Source: Tamarix chinensis (lineage: Eukaryota > Streptophyta > Magnoliopsida > Caryophyllales > Tamaricaceae). Taken from it: DNA of 64,000 nucleotides. The stretch covers positions 5,629,861-5,693,860 of the forward strand of contig CM060172.1 of the NCBI GenBank assembly GCA_030549775.1, read 5' to 3'. The position numbers were made by a program, and so were the translations under genes. Numbering within the stretch: the stretch's first letter is position 1; each line of letters begins with the position of its first letter. The notes below the pieces were generated by a model. It saw only the letters and a program-made list of their open reading frames with translations, had not been told where the DNA came from and ran no database searches. Positions 59,585-64,000 of the stretch are shown one piece after another.

Positions 59585-62500
59585 TACCTTTATTGCAATC
59601 TCAAGTTGGAGTGCAAAAAGACTAAATCTTTAAGTCTTTGGTGCTCAAGTCTATTCCTTTTCTTTGAATGCATACACTCAAATATGGTCCAATTTCTTTA
59701 GCTACCTAAAGCACTACATGTGTGGATTAAAATGTGAATTGCAAGCTTTTGTAGATTTGGAACACCAAATCCATACCATTCCCACCATTCATCTACAAAA
59801 TCAATGTAATAATTTACCAAACAAACTTAAATAACTATAATTAGATATAAAATATTGATAATGCTTTAAAATAAGTAACAAAGTTATGCCTGGAGAAAAA
59901 ATACAATGATCTTGTACATTAGACCATCTTTCACAATCATCTTCTTCTTTTCTAAAAGAACTCATCTCCCTCATTAATTTTTACCTCAATGTGAAATTCC
60001 CATTCATGTATTTCTCAATAAAATCAATAACAAAAGACATGGTACTTTGATGCTGAGAAATTTTATATGAGTATTGAAAACAAGGATTAAATTATTAACT
60101 AGTTGTATGTATGTTCTTTAAGAGTTGATTATCCTAGAGAGAAGAAATAATCTGAAGATAAGTCTCCAACATTTTCTCCTATGAAATCTAGAAACCATAT
60201 CATCTCTAGCCTTGTGAAAGGGTTAATACAAATAACCCATATATGGTTTCTCTCCACTATCCACCAATCACAAAACACGTATAAGAGGTTTAGTAAGTTG
60301 CATAATTACAACACGTGCCTTCCAAAATGTGGTATCCAACACATTCACCACAAACTTATTACCCTCCTTTTCTTTAGCATAAACACAAGAAGTCTACTCC
60401 CTAGACACAATCATCACCGTAAGAGCATTCTTATGTGTCAAAACACTTTGCAAAGTAAAAAAATTAGTAGAAAAAAAGTAAGAGTTTTACGAATGATCTC
60501 TATTTCTTCAGTGAATTTCCTCATCAAATGCAATGCATAGAAATAGTTATAGATGTACTTAGTTATTTTTGAGGCATGCTTTATAATAGCTTCCACCTCA
60601 TCTAACTTTAATATGTGTGGGTGGGTGGAGTTCACAAATTGATGAGATTATACTTATATTGTGATGATAATGAATAGGATGAGGCCCATGATGGTGGATT
60701 AGGGTTTATCACATTCAAATAGGAGGAAAAGATGGTGGTGGTAGTTTGAATAAAGTAGATATTGTTTGAAGGTGATGGATTACTAATGGTGATAATTCTT
60801 ATAGTTTATGGTAATTGTTATATGCATTTAACAATGGTGTATTGATGATTCTAAGCTTTGAAAGTTAGATTTTATATGAAGTTTAAAGTCATGGTTTAGG
60901 GTTGGAGTTAGGGTTTGATTTGATTTGATTTGAATAAAAGGATTAAGGTTACGTTTAGTTTGTATGGAAAGGTTAGGGTTTTAAATTATGGGTTTAGGGT
61001 TTGATTATGTATACTAAGTTAGGGTTTTCATTAACTTTGAATTAGAGTAGGATTTTGATGATAATTATGGTAGGAAAATTTGGATTAAGGATAGTAGAAA
61101 AGATATGCATTAATATTTAATTCACACAGATGAAGAGATTAAAACTTTCAAGCTAAACCGTTCACATAGATTCAATTTGCTTGAGTTTGGACTCATATAA
61201 ACTTCACTTGTATTCAACTTAAATGTTGATCTTTAACTTCAATTCAATTCTCTTCTCCACACTCGACATTCATAGTATCTTATAGCCATTCTACCACTAG
61301 CTAAAAGAAAAATTCAAAAGATTCCAAGCTAAAAGATATTATGCTACCTTTATGCTAACTTTATTATCTAACTCTACTACTTAATTAATAAATTAGCTAA
61401 ATTACTAATAATTCTCAATAAATATAAAAATAAACTCCCCCATGCATTTGGTCATCATTCAATGTATGACATGCATATGCACGTAGATACTTAGTTGCTT
61501 GTTTGTTACATTTCTAGCAACATAACCATCTGTTGGTCTTCAAATTTTTGGGAGATACTTTCCAAATAAAGAATAGTTGGTTATATAATTATGAAAGACA
61601 ATTCTTGAGTGTTTTCTCCAGCATCAAACTTACCCATATCTTGTAGCATAAAATTAACAAAATGTGCCAACAAAGTGTCTTAAACTCACATTCTAACAAC
61701 CTTCCAGCATCAACATAATTTATAGCATTGTCCGTTACCATATGTACAATATTTTCAACACTAATGTAGAGAATAATATATCTAAATAACTTATGTAATA
61801 TTTCAATAGTTTAAGCATTAAAAGAATCAATAGAGTTTAAAAACACAATACTTTTTGGAAAATATACCAAGAAGTTAATCACAGTTTGATTATGTTGGCT
61901 TGTCCACCAATCTACTATAATAGTACAACCAATTTTCTTCCAATGAAAATGAAAATTTTCAACATAATTTTTTACCTCTTCAATATTCATTAACAAGTAA
62001 CCACGAAGAGCATGAACAGTTAGCCCCTTATAATCAGGACCAATGTGAGTTATACCATCGATAATAGGCTGATAGTAATTAGAATTTGTAGCATTAAATG
62101 GCATACAAGAATCAATAATCGACTTAGAACTAAGAATATCAACTTTCTTAATATATTTTTTTCTTTGTAACACACTTTTTAGCACTAGTTGTACACCTAT
62201 AGTTGTTCTTGGCATGGAAATGATACCTTATAATTTGTTGTATTCCTATGTCTAAAATCCTTAACTTAGCTTCTGATTTGGAACTACTAGTTAGTGTGGG
62301 AGGTGGTATCAATGATGATTCTTAGTACAAAGGAAATTCTATTTAACAATATTGATTATATTTAGCTAAAAGCACTTGTGCCCTCCTCTTTTTTTTTGCT
62401 AGAAAAATCTTCAATACTTTGATTCATCTCAAAACCAACTTCAAGAGGTACTTTTTTACACCTCTCTACTTGACCTTTAATACCAACTAAGTGTTGTTTG

Positions 62501-62690
62501 ACACATTGGATTCCACCCCCAGAAAGAAGCTTAGAACAACATAAACATGTAACATTTTTCTATTATTAGCATCTTTAGCCTCCCTATAATGACACTAGAC
62601 CAAATCCTTCTTTCCTCTAGAATTACTTAGAGAAGAATTCAATGTAGAGTCAGTATTACTAGCCTCCATTGACATCTTTAGCACATTAAC
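59585..62690 (-). pseudogene. hAT transposase (BED finger, DUF659, dimerisation domain), decayed
   Basis: hAT transposases excise and reinsert hAT DNA transposons. On the minus strand in order: a BED-type region with SGGGIQCVKQHLVGIKG and CKKVPLEV (about 62525-62440), an open DUF659 stretch at 61811-62215 (FNATNSNYYQPIIDGI, GPDYKGLTVHALRGYLL, then DWWTSQHNQTVINFLVYF), VENIVHMVTDNAINYVDAGR (about 61760-61700), then after an interruption KITKYIYNYFYALHLMRKFT (about 60560-60500), LTKPLIRVL and LVDSGEKPYMGYLY (about 60290-60220), and the C-terminal dimerisation block EWWEWYGFGVPNLQKLAIHI followed by HSKKRNRLEHQRLKDLVF (about 59795-59620). Stops and frameshifts make it non-functional. Between about 60640 and 61580 no hAT similarity was seen, suggesting an insertion or intron. 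Confidence 0.88.
60640..61580. other. Segment interrupting the hAT pseudogene
   Basis: The two flanking hAT parts should be only a few dozen codons apart, but about 0.94 kb lies between them. The segment contains GATTTGATTTGATTTGAAT (near 60918) and GTTAGGGTTT-type stretches. No terminal repeats or target duplication were identified, so intron versus insertion is open. Confidence 0.4.
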
Positions 62691-62807
62691 AATAAATTAG
62701 CATGTATCAATTCTCCTATCAAGTTCAATCAATCATGCTTATATTTAATGCTCTTTTCTAAAACTAGAAGTTCGGCCGAATAATAAAGAATTTTAGAAGA
62801 GAAGGAT

Positions 62808-64000
62808 TGTAATAATCCAAAAGCCCAATTTAGGAATTGATAGTAAAATAGGGATTATTAGGTGAGATTTAATTAAATATACCATTTTTAATAAGATAAT
62901 GTTGTTATAATAAAAATAATTAAAGCTAAGAAGGAGAAAAATAACATATGAATCAAATTAGTGGAAGTTAGAATAATTTACTTTTAACCATAATTTCTAA
63001 ATTAATAAAAAATTAATTATTTATTTTTGTTAATTTTATTATTGTCAAAAAAATTTTAAAAAATTCCCAAACACCCCAACCACCTTTTTTTTCTTTTTTT
63101 TTTTCTTTTCCTTTTTCTCTCTTTTTCCTCCTTTTCTTTTTCTTTCTACTTTTTTCTTCTTTTTATTTCTTTTTCTTCCTTCCTCGCCTGCCTAGTGCTA
63201 CCCACTCCTTTCCTTCTCCTCTCCTTCCTTACGTAGCATAACCCAACTTTTTCTTCTTCTTTTTCCTCGCATGGCCTAAGCCCCCCACCCTATCCTTCCT
63301 TTTTTTCTCCCTTTCCTTTTCCTTTTCTTCCCCTTTTCCCTTGCATTCAACATTCCCCCTAATCGAATGACGCGCATGGCAACTTCACAACCATGGCTCT
63401 CCCTCTCTCCTCAACTTCCCATTATCCTCACTTGGAGGGCATACAACTGGCACTACCCTACACTGGTGCCCCCTCTACAGCCCCAACACCCTCATCTAGC
63501 CCCTATAAACCTACCCCAAAAACCTAACCCTGCCCCCTGCGAACCTGCACCATCACATGCCTACCACTACCAACTAGCAGCTACTTCCTCCCGCCACTCC
63601 CTTATCCTTATTTCCCCTAATCCTCTTCTCCTTCCCTACACCTATAAAATCTCTTCACCACCCTTCTCCTTCTCTTTTTTTTTTCTACCCAGAATTTCCC
63701 CTACCTTCTTCTCCTATCGCCCCTTCAAATGTAGTCATCGTGGCTGTCGCGCCACGCTGATATCCAAAATACCATCCATTCTCTTCCATGCACCACCCTC
63801 TACCAAATGTGACCCTCCCCCACCTCTAACTCTACCTTCTCTACTCACCCCACCTATGCAAAGTGGGTAACTCAAGTTATCCTTTTGCACCCTTTGCTGC
63901 CCCTTGTGTCGCTCTGTGTCACCTCCACCATCACAACCACCACCTCCACTACCTTCCTCTCTACTTAGAAAACTTTCCTCTACCTTTCTATACCCTCTAT
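62808..64000 (+). mobile_element. Partial long LTR, sense plus, running off the window end
   Basis: Starts TGTAATAATCCAAAAGCCCA at 62808, the same position and style as the reversed ends of the other LTRs (TGAAATGCCCCAAAACCC). An AT-rich stretch follows (TTAATTAAATATACCATTTT near 62870), then a pyrimidine-rich tract (63085-63340), then a C-rich/GC-rich block. This order is the mirror of 1-2897 and 5994-10810. TATA-like CCCTATAAAC (63501) and CCTATAAAAT (63641) lie where the LTR promoter is expected. The 167-codon plus-strand ORF at 63367-63870 is Pro/Leu/Ser-rich LTR sequence with no recognised domain. Confidence 0.75.
63641..63650 (+). promoter_or_regulatory. Candidate LTR TATA box
   Basis: CCTATAAAAT followed by CTCTTCACC, about 835 bp from the LTR start. 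A second candidate, CCCTATAAAC, lies at 63501-63510. Which one is used cannot be told. Confidence 0.4.

Noticed and set aside
63367..63870. 167-codon Pro/Leu/Ser-rich ORF as a host gene
   Set aside because: It lies in the C-rich block downstream of the pyrimidine tract of a partial LTR, mirroring non-genic frames in the other LTRs; no domain is seen.

Overview
The window is a stretch of plant (angiosperm) nuclear DNA made almost entirely of transposable elements. The evidence is plant-type Ty3/gypsy retrotransposons (Tat/Athila-type and chromovirus-type pol remnants, an initiator-Met tRNA primer site), a CACTA/EnSpm TNP2 pseudogene with DUF4218 and DUF4216 regions, a BED/DUF659 hAT transposase pseudogene, an L1-type LINE endonuclease fragment, and long AAT microsatellites. 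No intact host gene, tRNA or rRNA was recognised. Most long open reading frames are translations of microsatellites or purine-rich LTR DNA. The species cannot be named from this sequence.

Layout. 1-2897: partial long LTR of a family whose plus-strand start is TGTAACACCC. 2898-4085: fragment of a related LTR. 4090-15945: 3' part of an old plus-strand Tat/Athila-type element (integrase pseudogene, 3' non-coding region, polypurine tract, 3' LTR). It is interrupted by a 4.8-kb solo LTR (5994-10810, target duplication CTCTT), and its own LTR is interrupted by an inverted relative (12537-14364, target duplication GTTGT). About 16.4-22.3 kb: a minus-strand CACTA element whose transposase is split by a truncated LTR at about 17931-19961. 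22.3-25.9 kb: unassigned. About 25.9-29.2 kb: an LTR-like block opposite in orientation to the one at 2.9-4.1 kb. 29812-30455: a 644-bp MITE.

30588-48513 is a decayed chromovirus-type element on the minus strand. Its 3' LTR has been split by the most striking object here, a very young 11.67-kb non-autonomous LTR element (32246-43919, target duplication TATGA). That element has two nearly identical 5.64-kb LTRs around only 392 bp of internal DNA, which still carries a primer-binding site and a polypurine tract. Each LTR contains a 'three plus three' array of a 53-bp motif, a 79-bp tandem array, a roughly 1.3-kb AAT-rich tract and a GC-rich block around a TATA box. The motif array recurs in diverged copies elsewhere in the window, so it is an old conserved part of this LTR superfamily.

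48.9-50.8 kb: two hAT-type non-autonomous elements with 8-bp target duplications (one duplication is 7/8). 50.8-53.1 kb: AT-rich, unassigned. 53.2-54.3 kb: LINE endonuclease fragment abutting an internally deleted LTR. 54.3-59.5 kb: LTR-like and unassigned DNA. 59.6-62.7 kb: hAT transposase pseudogene. 62808 to the end: the start of another long LTR. No gene here appears able to make a working protein. The young giant-LTR element must have been mobilised by proteins supplied from elsewhere, and a chromovirus like the decayed one it landed in is a plausible type of donor.
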